DNA from: Heterobilharzia americana
Taxonomy: Eukaryota; Platyhelminthes; Trematoda; Strigeidida; Schistosomatidae
Reading direction: 5' to 3'
DNA length: 64,000 nt
NCBI GenBank assembly: GCA_944470555.2
Contig: OX104128.1
Coordinates: forward strand, 45,491,920-45,555,919
Under the pieces are notes generated by a model. The model was given only the letters and a program-made list of their open reading frames with translations. It had not been told where the DNA came from and did not search any database. Numbering within the stretch: the first letter of the stretch is position 1; each line of letters begins with the position of its first letter. A program made the translations under genes and the position numbers. This document shows positions 44,277 through 58,700 of the stretch, piece by piece.

Positions 44277-44697
44277 ATGAACAGTGATTCAACATCTACT
44301 GGTCACATGAAAAATGGTATACAAACGGGTTCACAAGGGAATTCTAGTTTAACTGATCAAGACTGTCCTAACCCTTTACTCAGAAATAGTGTACATCATG
44401 GAGATGGTTGCGACAAAACCAAAGAATATTGTCACCGATTTGGTTTCAGAGGGTCAACTGTTTCTGATTCATTGGATTTGGCAAGTCACCGGAATCAGAC
44501 TTCTTCGCATCCGAAGTTTAGACAAGAATCCATAGAACTTGGATTGATCTGTCCAGAAAAAGTTTATTCTACCAAACAGTCCTCTCTCAATGGTCATTTA
44601 TTTTGTCCTGTGCCTCTTGATGGGGATACATTCTGTGACCATTGTAACCAGCCGATCTGGGAGTTAGGATGGCGACCTGTATGCTTGAAGTGTGCAA
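44277..44697 (+). CDS. RASSF: RASSF-like exon 1: N-terminus and first half of C1 finger
   Basis: From ATG 44277 (MNSDSTSTGHMKNG) to CLKCA plus one base, GTAAGA donor, phase 1. The frame is open far upstream, so an earlier start (for example the Met codon at 44235, MILEV) or an upstream exon cannot be excluded. The C1 half includes TFCDHCNQPIWELGWRPVCL. Confidence 0.8.
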
Positions 44698-47600
44698 GTA
44701 AGATATCCTACTCTTTTTTAGTATTTTCCAGTTGCCTATTAAAAATCTTCATCAATTCTACCTCTCTGTTGTGGTGGATCTTGTACTCCAGGTTTTTATT
44801 GAAAGCTTGACTAGCATGGTCAAGTACCCGCAAAGTCAGAATATTACTCACTCTATTGGAAGTTCTATTTAGTATAACTTGGAAAAGATAATAATTACAT
44901 TGTGTATAGAAGAGGAAGTCATGGGATAGACTCTGGTTCCAATGAATTTCTGAATAAAGTTTATATACTTATCCTACGAGCTAGTACAAGCGTTCATATC
45001 TACACCTCTCTTCAGTTTTCATGACAAGGTACGATGAATCGTGTTGGTTCTCACAAATTTAGATCTTTGATGCGTTCTAACTTCCTAACTGGTCGTAAAT
45101 TGCTTTAAATAGTAATTAAGTTAAGGTCGTTGCATTGTTTCCATTTTATTTCCCACCTTGTTTTCGGTTTATTTTAACAAAGTATTTATTAATGTCTGCC
45201 AGTACTTTTGGTGGCAGCATTTATCTTTTGATATCAGTGTTAACCAGATAGATTGTCCAAGGGACTGATTTTTTAAAAATTGCATATTGGCTACGTAATT
45301 TCTAGTTCTTGCCAGTCGTCTTCAGTGTGTAACTCATATACAGAGTATTTCGAACAATTTTTTATACTTTGTGCATCATATGTTAAAGATATGGTATTTA
45401 ATCCCTAACGCAAGATAATTTTTGTAAACTGGATGTTCCAGTTATCATGGAAATTGGAATTATTATGAATTATTTACCAATCGCTTTCGTAGGTTTTGCT
45501 TTACTTCTCAGTTATGGAAGATAAAATTAAAACCAATATATGGTAGTCTGTATTTTCATTTAGAAGCCACTGAGTTCTTTGACATGTCAAGGAGAAGTTT
45601 GTGCATTATGAAATGGACTTGTGTATTAATATTTTTTTACTCTACTTTGGGGATCTTGAATTGCTAACCCATTGGTAGCAAAAGCACACTCAACTGCGGT
45701 TTGACTACCTTGCAGCTTCTTCAGAGCTGTCTAAAAGCCAATGAACAATGAAGTGGGTAAGACGCTGAACTGATGCATGTGAGATGCGTCGAGAACCTTG
45801 AAGCCGGTATTTGAGGATGACTTATTCAGTTATCACCATGTTAATCAAGCACCACACAAGAGATCTGGAATCTCACCACGCACGTTCTTCAGAACTGCCT
45901 AAAAAATGCCATAGGTGGTAGAGGCCAATAGTGAAATATGAAGCTAGCAACTTTGCTTGCTGCTACTGTTTTGCAACATTGGTTATAAAGGCTTGAGTGT
46001 CTGAAGTGTGCCTAGAAATGGTTTTCTAAGTTCTAGTTAACTTACGAGCAAAACTCGTGGTTAATTTCAGACCAAATTCCTACACCATCAGTTAAAAGTG
46101 CACAGCAATTTTCGGTACATAACACATGTGAAATTATCATGATCTTTATCTAGGTGTAGATAGTTAACCAATTCATCCATGACTTACATCATACCTAACG
46201 TCTTACTCGTAACTTCCGAAGATAAAAGCTTCAGATTTCTGAGCGTGGTTATCTTTGATGCACTACTTTCATACACTACAACCAGCTAGTTAGCAATGCT
46301 GAAGTGAAGGTTAATCAGCTATTTAGGTGTCTCTCTTTGCCATAGTTGAACAATACACAAGATAGGTGTGTTTAGCTGCAGTGCGTAGTAACGCGCTAAC
46401 ACTTGTAGCAGAAGTAGAGTTGAACATCAGTAAAACCAAAATTACTACTTAGCTGTACAATTTACTGCACCACATCTGCACCTTGAGTGAGAATGCATTT
46501 AGATGAAACACTATGAAATAATGAAGAAAGTAGTTGAAAGTCGTGGAAAAAGAAGAAAAACCATCTGAATCGACGTGAGTTCACGACTTCATCAACTAAC
46601 ATTTTTTACCGGACTCAACCCATAATCTATACATTACTAATGTAATGGTCCCACGGCACCGCTCTACCCACCGAGGTTTGGGCAGCCAGGTATTGTCACT
46701 ACCCTCACATAATAGGTGTAGCTCATTGCCTACTGCACGACTGTGCACAATAGGATTGAGTGGATTACGATTTTTTTCACTTCCTAGCCATCTGTAGGGC
46801 TGTGAAACAGCCATTAAACGTGAAGGAGATGCGAAGGCTTCAGATGTTCGGCCACCATTGCCTTTGTAATTTAGGTCGTGTCTTAGGACTATCACATTAA
46901 TAATGTATGGGTTATGGGTTGAGTTTTAGGCAAAATAGATCAATCAGTTGATGAGGTCGTGAACCTTCAGCGATTCAAATGGTTGGGACATGTGTTACGC
47001 CTGCGTAGTCACCGTCTGCATAGTCGCACAATCTTAGCTAAAGTAGGTTCTGGCTTGAAAAAGATTAGAAGCAGCTAGAATAAAAAATGTAATCAGTTCA
47101 TGAATTCGCAGATTGTCGGTCTATGAGGGGATTTAGATTTTCTGGATGGTGTCCATGTAACAACCGAAATCGGTGGTCGGAAACTCGACGTGAAATGACT
47201 GAAAATTGATCTCAGTGGCGCAAACGTATCTATACATGATCTGTATTTCATTATAGTCTGATTTCTGCCACTTTCGACTACTTTCTTCATTATTTCTTAG
47301 TTTTTCATCTTAGTGCATTCTCACTTCAGGTGCTGATGTGATGTGGCAAATTAGATTGTTTAGCAGTAGTGCTACTAACTGTATAATTTTAAGTGGCTGA
47401 TAGACAAGGAGGCGAGTGTTCTTATCCAAGCTCATTCAGTGCTGGTTATGTAGGGGGCGACCACCTGGTTAAAGTAGCGGCCGTCAGTAGTGGTTTGGGT
47501 TGTAGGGTATGTAGATAAAACTAAATGAGGGACCAATCCGCGAACTGACTGAGTGATGGCTGCGAAACGCCTTCGACATAAGGGAACTAAGTGCATATCC

Positions 47601-49683
47601 GTTAAGACTAAGTTTATGAACCTAGTACTCGCGTTTTGTCCTATGAATAATAACTGATACCTGTTGCACAAGATGTCCCTCGTACCTCACTGACCTAGTG
47701 GATAAGACTTTGATGTTTAGACCGATGGTACTGGATTTGCGTCTTCATGGGAACACCGTCACTCACTGGAGTGCAAGGGTGTCCAGCTGAAATAGGACGA
47801 AATACGCTTCTTGGATTCCACCGCTAGCCACCAAGTAGGCTACAAAATATTGAATATTCAGGTAGCATCTTAGGCATCCGAATAGAGGTCCATCTGCCAA
47901 CGGAAGTCGAGCATTTGGATCCAGTATGATGAGAAATTGTTTACTAACGTTTTATGGACTAGTTTTGTACGTTACTTATTGGTCCAGATGCCATTTTTTG
48001 TCACTAAATGAAATAATAATCTATACAATAATGTTTCTGAGCTCCGCCTAATGATTATTATCACTCATCGAAGTAATATCGAGAGCAAGCTGTAGAGGCT
48101 GTAAAATCGGTGTACTTTGGGGAAGTAAGATGCTGTTAGCTGTTTGTTTATGTCTGATTAGATATGGCCTATTTTAAATTGTAAAATAGTCCGGATGGGA
48201 ATTTATATCTTAGGGAGCATTACCATAACTATAACTCACCAGTCAGATTGAAGTAAACTAAGAATTCGCGAGCAGTTTGAAAGTCATGTATCTGTATTTT
48301 AGTAATTAACTAGGTTAACTTTTCACCATAAAATTAGACTGAGCTTAAAGCTAGGCCTAGCTAATGTCAGGAAGCTCAAAGCCAAGATGCATGACTTATT
48401 GAATGAGGCACACTCACCATTCCACATCTTATATTTTTTGAATTCTGCACTAGGTGAAAAAACATTCGGATATTATTGCTAAAAAGGCTTTACTTTCAGC
48501 CTTTAAAAAAAATCGTATATGCCTATGACTATGCTTCCACAAGTACAAGTAAATAAATATGGTATGATTAATATGGGCTCACAAGTAACATCTCATTTTC
48601 GGTATCTTTGAAATGAAATATACTGTTATTTTTCAGTTTTAAAAATGGAGCTAAAGTGCATAGAGGTTGCCGAAAAAATTACCCTTAGTTGTAACCTGAG
48701 AAAGTCAGTTTATGGGAGGGATTACCTCTTGATTACAAGATAAACTGCTACAAAATTATGTTAGAAGACTAAGTCATTTCACATTTTTGTGTGTGTTTGA
48801 CTTACTGCACGTTATTCATAGTCGTTTAACAATGTATTCTGTATTCTTAATCTGTCAGAATGCCATATGACATGTCACTGGCTCTGCAAGGATGAAGTTA
48901 CAGTTTTGTGTGATGAAGATGCTAAATGTATCCATCAAACTGCTGAAGAAAGCCCATTCCTAGCTGAAGTTATTTCAAATGAAGAAATTGAAAATGTGAG
49001 TATGCATTACTTTTTGCTTTATATGTATGCGAACTGTAGATTTTTTAACCGATAGTTTAGGTGTCTGACTCTCTGCTAGTCGGTTAACGGTTAATACCCA
49101 CTCCACCTATTTTAGTTTGTGAGAATAATTGACATTTTTAGCTTTCACGTTGTGGACTTAACTCTTAACCTAGTCCACTAACTTTCTGTGGATCTGTAGC
49201 TCATTAGATTAGGCAGTTAACTTACCATCAGTTGGTTGTGAGTTTGAACCCCCCTCCGCATCTGCCAACTTTTTGGACAGCCAGAATGTATCACATGGTT
49301 TAGAGCCTAGTCTATTATCATCCATTTAATTTATGAACATTTTATTTTATAATACTAGAAGAAACCAGATATTTATGTTAAATTCCATGCTGAGTTATCT
49401 TATGTTAGTTTATAAAGCAAATGATATTCAGTGAAAGTTTTCACCCACCTGTTTCAAATCACTAGTTGGAGGGAAATATGTTCCCCACTAGTCGTTGACA
49501 AGTTGTTGTCCCCCTACTCTTCTGGTTCATCCTATGTACACATGGTTTATTCCAAGATGAATTTCTTTCGGGAAACTGCTTCTAACTTCCCTTGTTATTG
49601 TTCTTCACACCCTCGTCACAAGGGGTGACAGAGTGATATATTTCCTCGATAATCGTGCTCTCTCATCTGTTTCGTAGTGGTTG

Positions 49684-49750
<67 letters not shown>

Positions 49751-52700
49751 TTATTGAATTCCACTTGATTGGTCATATTCTTCTTAATTAGAATGTAGCA
49801 GATCCACTATCGAGAAAATCAATAATAAGTTTTAATTCGTCTCGACGAGGACTTTGGTGTTGTGGTTATGAACAGATATGAAACCATTTCAGTTTATTCA
49901 TACCAAGTAGCAAAAGTAAGTTTCTGAACACTATGAAACTGAGCAACAACTCTCAGATATATTTTTATTACTATTATTTGTCCCTTGGGTTCCTAGTGGA
50001 ACATAGGGCTTCAGTAGCATGTGGCTATTTCACTCTGCTCTCTTCAGTCTTTTCAAACTGGCTCCACGACTGTCCACAAGCTTTCGTTTCTTCCTCATAC
50101 CATCTCCTTAATGTTACCCTCGCCTCGGACACCCAACTCGTCGTTCCTCCCTTGGATTCAACTCGAGGGCTTGGCTTGTCGCGTGATATTCCCGAATGAC
50201 AAGACAGGCAAGATTCAATAGAGATTCATTGGTAACCATGGGATATAAAACACTATCTGTCTAGTTCAATTATCATCATATAGCTACTCGATTTTTTAAG
50301 AGGCCTAAGGGTTCTTTCTTCGTTTACTGTCAATGCAAAGATTCTCCAACCCATCCAATCTCTAAATTCGTGAACTCAAAAAGTCATAAACAGTTGTGAT
50401 ACTGTAATTTGAACTTCGATTTAATTTGTTCACTTAATCAACTAATTTTAGAGTATGTTAGAAGGGATAAAACGTACTCTTTAAATAATATTTTCTTATT
50501 AATATCCATGTATTTGTTCGCTGTAGTTGTATGAAGATTCGGGTAAGTTACTTCCTAGATCACATAATTTCTAAAACTCATGTCCTACGTTCTAACAGTT
50601 GAAGGCATTAAAAACTATACATCAGTTTATCATCCTATGGTGAAAAAATGTAAACCTTAGGAAAGCAATTTAACAGTCGTTTCTTGCATTCATTTGCATG
50701 AAAGTCATGCTATTAACTAAAAGCATTTGTTTGTTTTTGTGAGTTTTAGTCATTGTATTTTAATCACTTCAAATGTACAGCTCATGGATGGTTATTTTTA
50801 TTGGTGTAAAATGTAATAGTCTTCTACATTGGTTGTGGTTAACAATAGTTTTTTTATTGATACTGAGAGTTGATCGAAGGTGAAATGGAAATTTGAGCCT
50901 CAGACAGACTCTAACTAGCAACCACCGGGTTTCTGGACTGGGCAGCCAGTATGAGTGCGATCAAGCGGTAGTAACGCCTCACGAATTCACATGGTCGTCG
51001 GGAAAAATCATTGGTGACTAAAGTGAAATAAAAACCTGGTCACCAGTTGGGTCTCGTAGTTCAGTTGGTAGAGGATCGGCCGGAAACCCGGTGATCGCTG
51101 GTCCGAATCCCGCCGTGACCCAAATTTTCATTTCACTTTCAATCATCACCCAGTGTCAATACCAGTCTGCCAGACCACGGGCATCTCAAGTAGTCAGAAT
51201 GACGAAAAAATTTATGACATTCTTACACTGAATTTTCCGTACGGTCTCATTCTAGCGAAGCACATACATTTATAACGCCGTCGTCTGATTAATGCTGTTA
51301 TATATTCTTTGCTCACCATCTACCAACATCTTAAAATGAATATAGATGTTGCTTCTCCAACGCTTATTGAAATTGTGAAATTTGTTTCAAATCTAAAGTG
51401 AGGCAGAGTAGTAGCGAGACCTAATGATTTGCCTCTTGGGGTCATTAAGGATGTTGATTACTTATTACCGGTTAGGATAACAGGTATCAACCGGGTGCAT
51501 AGTAACCAGAGTCAGTTTAATTAAACTGGTCTAGGTTATTCATCATTGCAACCAAAAGGAAAAGAGGCAAATACTCCTGTGATAAACAAACGATTCCAGG
51601 ATTTTATCTGACACGTAACTGAAGCTCGGGAAAACGAAACCTGAAGAAGTCGAGTGGATTTCACTCATAGAAGAAAGTGTATTGACTAGACCTCTACTCG
51701 CTGACAGGTTCTAAAACACAGACATGTTGCCACCTGACACTTGCCATATCTGTCTGTGTAAGTGAAATCATCGCTCGACTGAGTTCATCGAAATATATTA
51801 CGGCTATCAAATTGTGAATGACCTTCTGAGAAAGTAATTAGTTCTAATCAAGGTTGTTTCTTCAAAATAACAACCGTACGAAACCTTTTAAGCGATACCA
51901 GTTGTCAGTTTCCACCACGTATATCCACTCTTACCGCTCTTATTTGGATTTGCTACAGATGCACTGATACATGTGACCGTGATTGCTTCTTGCTTCTTGG
52001 ATGACACAGTCAGGACTCAAGATCTTTGGAATTCTTTGAGCTAAAGGTCTTTTACTCTCTTTACTTCACATGTTGTCGGAATGCATAGCTACTAAGACGG
52101 ATGGACTTTCATGTTAAGTTCGACATTGATCTCATTGTGTGTCATGTATCTTAATCCCGTTGATCCAATTTCTTTATGATATACCCTTTTATAACGGCTA
52201 ATATCATTTCAATTCCCTTGTCCTTTCTCTTGAAACTTAAGCAAAATTTAATGTCACAGTGATCCATTTCCAAAAGAACTATACAACTAATTTTCCTATA
52301 CATCAAATACCTTAAAGTTTTAGAAAAATGTTTGGACTTGAAACAGCCCAAAACTGTGTCGTTACCAATTTGATGTAAGCCAAGTTTGAAGGCAGATATT
52401 TTTGTGACTTATTCAGGCATGATTCATAGGCAGCCAGCATTATTTGTTGCTACACTTCCCATCAGTCTGCGAATTAATCGGCATTTACCTCACGTGAAGT
52501 AGCTTTTTCCAGTCCAATCTATACGTTGATCTCTCTGAACAGTGATAGTTCACTACTGTTAAAGGGTGGTCTAATTTTTTTATTGCAACATCAATCATAA
52601 TATTCATGTAGAATAGTACAAATTGTATTAATTAATAGTACTAAATCCAGTATATGATTGATGAACTGTTTTTTTAACTGTCATTTTTCTTGCTAAAAAT

Positions 52701-55700
52701 TGTCATTAATTTTAGTGCAAAGTATCTATTTTCACTTTTGCACTTTATTTTGCATAAACAGGTTAGTAACCAACTTTGTCAACTGTCTACATATCTGGAG
52801 AACGATGAAAAGTCTACATTTGAAGATACTTTGACTAAACCTTCCGAAGTAGACTCTGGTTTAGGCATTCAGTTGACTACTGAGTCTGACATCCGACTAT
52901 CAGATACAGTCTCTCCTGAAGAATATTGTACGGTATATAATTTTATCGACAAAGTTGTTGATCATATTCCTACTGAAGTTACCGCAGAAATAAACTCTCC
53001 CAGTTCCAGTTAGTGTATTTTCGTTCAGTTATTATTTGCTTTATTGTTTTAATATGTCGAATGTGTAGTAAAAATTAAATTTGAAGAATATCAGGACGTT
53101 ACACCTCATTGTTTGCAATTTCATTGCATACAGGTGTAAATGAATAAACAGTTAGGAAGAAATATGTACACTTTTATGCTTTATAAATGAAGAAATAAGC
53201 GGTTACAAATCGAACGATAGTAAATGTCAAGTGGTTTATAATTCAGTTTGAGAAAGCTGATGCCACAAATTGGCATATTAAATAAGTCTGCCTTCCAAGA
53301 TTACAGCTTTCTACTGTAAAACTCTTGGGAACCAAATTCTGCTAAATGACTCTATAGTGACCATTAGATTTCTTATTATTATAGATGTTTTAGATATTGT
53401 TAGTTTAAGGGTAACATTTTGTGAAAGATGTTTATGAAAAAATAGGTAGATGTTTAAGTTTGTACGCTTCAGCAGTTTGCATCTATTCCATGCTGTTCTG
53501 AAACCATTACAAGTTTTTCAATCAAAATTTACAGAATGATCAGCAAAAACAGAAAACATGAATACGTAGATCATTTTTTTATTAACTAATATTAAGGGTT
53601 AGTACAAATCGGTAGAGGTTGAAACTACATTCCCCACTTTGATAATTTGATTATTCATCTGTCTCATATTGAAAGCTTTGGTCATGAACATTCACACCAT
53701 GAGCTGGAGGTATTTATTTCTGCACTAATATAGTTTTCTTGATCATTTTGAATGCTACACAGTTACGTTTATACGCTGTCATTCGTTTGCTTTAAAGATG
53801 GTTGTTGGTCTTCTGAAATACAGGTATGCTTGGAATATGCAGGTGAAACTAAGTGAACACCCAGTTTTACACTTACCTGTAAACTAGTAAACGCAATTAA
53901 TTTTAGTTGAGAAGTCATTGAATTTTAGCTAATATTTATTATTGAAAATGTATGTATGTTCGCTAAAATAAATTGTCATGGATATTTTCTTTGGATTGTT
54001 CACCATCCCATTTGTTACAGAAAAAAGTTCGATGTTGTATATTCTAGTTATTCTGTTTGTATTGGTAGAATCGGAGGTTTACGTGAAGTTAACACTTCTA
54101 AACTATCTACGCTGTAAGCGGTAGGTTACTTCTTTAGGTAGGTATTTGGAAAAGAAGGATTATTATTAATCGGAGTTATGAAACTGGGATGATGATAGCA
54201 AAGTTGAATGAACGTTTGCTCCAGGCCAGTCAAATAGAACGAATGGTAGTAATTCATCAGGAATACATTTTCATTAAGTTGATTCATTTCACAATACACA
54301 AAGGTTTCATGGACAATAATGATAATAATAATAATAATAATGCAGCTCAACACTCTACAGGTTTATTTACTAGGTTAAGAAAATCAAGTGTGTGAAATTT
54401 GATTTTTATGCGTGAGTAGAGACTGTCATCGTGAAATGTTTTGTTTGTCTTACTCATGTTTATTCTGGTAAATAAACATGCTGTGTATAGTCAAAAGGTA
54501 AAGTTTATGATACGCGCTAGAAGTGACATTAATGTTGTGTAAAAGTTTATCATTCAAACATGACTTTTTTTATCCTTATGTGACTGTTTTCAGGTCAGCA
54601 GCATTTCAAGTCAATAAATCGTGATTCCAACCAGTCATACAAGTTAGTCTAAATGATAAAATATCAGTACAACAACAGAATGTTGAATATGTTGAGACAT
54701 TTACTGGTTCGTACATATCTTCCTCTTCAGAAAAGCCTATCATATCTGATTTTTTACGTTCACCAACACTGTCAAGGCGTGCCACTGACATTGGTAAGCA
54801 GAAACGACCAATGAATGTGAAATTAGCTGCTCGGCATTCATTTTTATCCGGAAGTAAACCACATGTTTGTTTAACCTACGATTTCTCAAGCTTGGACAAA
54901 GAAGCAATTCTAAGTCGAGGGATTTCTGTAAGACAATTAAGCCCATCTCTCGCTGAATTAAAAAATACTTCAAAATCATTTCAGGATATAAATATTACTA
55001 CAGAAGTTATTTCAAAACCTGACGCCATTATTTGTTCAAATGAAAGTTCAGGTTTAGAACAAGAATTTTCGGATATTATTGGACTTGCCAGTGTGATACA
55101 AACAACTCAAGAATTTATTCGCACCAAACCTAAACGAAGCTTTCAAACTCACTTAGTGTCGCCAAACTCCCTTTCACTCATACCAATGGTTGTTGGACCC
55201 CGGGCAGAATTGCCTTGGTCACCAGATCGTCTAAAACTACTCATTAAAGTTTTCAGTATGAATGAATTTGGACTGCAGGTGACTAATGTAAGACTTTGAT
55301 TCGATATTTTAAAAGAATTAATTTATGACCAACATAGTTATGGAAATTAAATGCATTTTGTGTATGTTATTTTGGTGTTTGAAAACTAGCGGTACCATGT
55401 AAAAATAGGATACAAGTAAAATTAAATGAAATTTAATACTTGAAAACTATCGTTGGAATACTACAAGCAATTTAGATGTAGCAAAAGTGAATGGATGAAT
55501 ACTTATCTTTTATAATTGCGTTTTTATATTGTGTATTCAAAATCCTCCTCAATTCACTATCATACTTCTTTATTTAGACTCTTTTAGTGTGCTGTATCGA
55601 AAACAATTTGAAGTCATAAAGGATTGTCTTAAGTTGGTAGTTTGAAAATTGCATCTTGGGGTGCAGCATTGCTAAAGATCATATATTATTGGTCAGTAGT

Positions 55701-58700
55701 TAGTGAAAAGGATTCGTCTTCATGCATTTTTGGGATGATAGTGTAGAATAAATGAAAATGAATTCAATTCAGAAACTATGTAAACTTTTGTCTACTAGGC
55801 TATCATGCATGTTATATGAAGGCTAGTAGTGTTACTTAGCTGCTCATCTCATCGAGTAAGATTCGAAGTTAAATGTCCAAATCAATGAACCATAGTTGTC
55901 CTGTGAGGAAATCGGATATTATGTATGACTTGTTCAAATTAAACTATAAATTAGATTATTATTCAAAACATAAACACGGTACATCGTGGACACAGAAATG
56001 CGTTGAATAATCGACGAAATGTAAAGAGCAAATTAACAGTAACACGTTAAGTGTATTGATATAGTAAACCAAGTATAGTTAAGTATTTACTTGTAAGTCG
56101 AACAACTTGGTTTACTCTTACATGTCTGACTTTGAGTTGAAATCATCTTAATCATCAACTTTAAAATTCTCTCTAAATTACTACCAATTCACTGTTCTAC
56201 ATTTACACTGAGATTATGTATAGACAAATAGATAGACAAAATCAACGTAGAATGTCTCACACAAGTGTATCGATTGAAGCTGCCATACCTCACAATAGCA
56301 TGTAGGAACAATTGGATAGAAAAAGACTAATATCATTGTAGATGTAGGTGAAAATATTCAAGCTTTTGAAGACATCAAAGAATGGATACATATGCACCGT
56401 TGTGACTGATTTTCAACTAATTCACCAAGAGTCCTCAACCAGTTATTCTTATCCTCTACATCTTCCCACATGGCTCAGAACAATAGCCAGATACTTCACG
56501 TATTGATGCCACGTCTGGCCGCCCTTACCCTTCTTTCAACCTAATCCAACTTTTGATAGGATGACACCTTGAGGTAGATGGTGGCTTGGCATGTCCAAGT
56601 CACCTCAAAACAGGTGTAGTAATTTAAAAGGTTTAAAAAAGTGAAACTTCGAGTGTACATATAATGAACTATCAGACTTTACTGGATTTTAAAATATTAT
56701 TTCCCCCTTTCTATACCTGTTTTGAGGGGAATTCGACTATTACTTCTTTAAAAAATGAAATTCAATTGGTTCTGTGCAGGATTTTCCATCTGCGCTCATC
56801 ATTTACGAGTAATAGCAGATGTTGGATTATATCAGTTTAAGCCGAACACCGGAGGAACTTTCGTCTCACCCTTATTGACTCATTACTTTGCAGCTTGAAT
56901 GAAATGCTGACGGTGAACCACCAACGTTGACTGAAATTAAGACAATTATGATAAATGCAAAGTTGACCTATTGTCAATTATCTTGTAAACACTCAGAAAC
57001 ATCACAATGTTTGGAGTGTATTTCACACCCGTCAAGCGTAAAATAGGGTTGTAGGACCCAAACTTTCTGCAGTTTTGATAATAAATCTGTATACCTATCA
57101 AAAGCTAAATGTATTCTACATGGATGTATCCCTTTCATTCATAAACTTGTTAAAGATAACTGTTGAAAGTAAATGGCGGTGATTTCCAAACATTGCATGT
57201 GGCACAATCGTTGGTTGTGTAGTTTGGAAATTAGACGGAGTTTTAGACAAGGAGGTTAATTCAACGAATCAAGTTATGAGTCTGTATTGACCAAAATGTT
57301 TCGAAAATATCGCTTTTCATTGTAACATTTCTAGGAAAGTGTAGATTTCTTGATTGTGGTTTTGGAGATGTAAGAAACCTGGTCCTAGATTCTTTGTGAC
57401 GTGTGTCAAAATCATTTTCAGTGTAACAGATGATGCTTTTGCTTACAATCTCTGACTTCTATGTTATTGTTTATCTACGCTTTGTTTATCCCAGAGTGCT
57501 CATTACATAACCATTAATGGATTCTAACTACCTATGTTGTTTGGTTGCATATGTCGTTACTTCATGAGACTTTTGTGCTGGAAATTAGGAGATATAATCT
57601 TTGCAGGTTGGTTTCCAATTGAAATCCTGTTGACGTCGCGATAGCTGAGCTGTAGCAACTATCAACGTAAACTGTGCAACTTATGGATCATTTCAAATTC
57701 ACTACCTACTATTTTTCATGTTGAACTGAAATGCTCAACTTCAAGAGCTTCAATGATGTCATTAAAAGAAAGGGTAAATCGAACAAAGTCTGGGTTAACA
57801 CACATGCCTAACTCTTACCAGTAGGAACAGTAAATGCTGTACAATGCAAGTCGTATTTTGATAACTGTATGCAGGTTCTCGAATTATAAATCATACTTAT
57901 TTCGAAGTTGTGAGTAACACCGGCTTGTTTAGACGGAGGCTAGTGAAGTAAGTAGTAGTGATAGTGAAAATATGGTATCACTAGCCATCGCATTGTAGCT
58001 GTGGCTCATCCCTTACTGCGTGTTGAAGTAGGCTTAAGTAAGTGACCTTAGTGGTTTTGAACTTAGCACTTATACCACAGAAAACAAGCTTCATGTCTTA
58101 CCTATGCGGTATTTGTTGACTGATAGGAATGAACAAACATGTAAGTTTGTGAGTTCTTGCGTATCATTTTTGTTTTATATTTTATACTTTAACGAATGTC
58201 ATCTAATCCTACAATTTTTCTATATTTCACGTATTTGACAGTAGTCTTGTTTTCCTTTTACAGTTGGGCGCTATTGGTTCATGTGACTGTGAAGGTCAAG
58301 TTCGTGTACACATAAACTTACTTCGTCCAATTCAAATGTTGCTTACAGCTCGACCAGCTTCTATATTCGATGTTGTTGGTACAAAAAGCGTAGATGAGCG
58401 AGAAGATGAAGAAGAGGAGGAGGAAGAAGCGGAAAACGATGACGATCACAACCCATGGTTTTTAAAAAGCAATAATGATAATAACGGTAATATCATTTTA
58501 TCACAGCATTGTGCTGCTTCCAATGTACCACGCTCATATATATCTGCTGGTATGTCGAATTCCTCACCAAATGAAGAGACGCATGAGGTAGGACGAAACG
58601 TTACTGGATTACGTCGTCACCTAGGTCGAACAGCATCTAAAGTGTCTACTTTCCGACTACCCAGAGGGAGTACAAAACTGTTGCATGTTCGACTGTAAGT

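Noticed and set aside
51048..51125. Functional tRNA gene
   Set aside because: The anticodon loop lacks T33, the T stem has a mismatch and an inverted decayed copy shares its flanks, so a tRNA-derived repeat is more likely.
54020..54115. Alternative exon between RASSF-like exons 3 and 4
   Set aside because: Phase allows it, but the encoded string is hydrophobic and unlike the linker, and the donor is only moderate.
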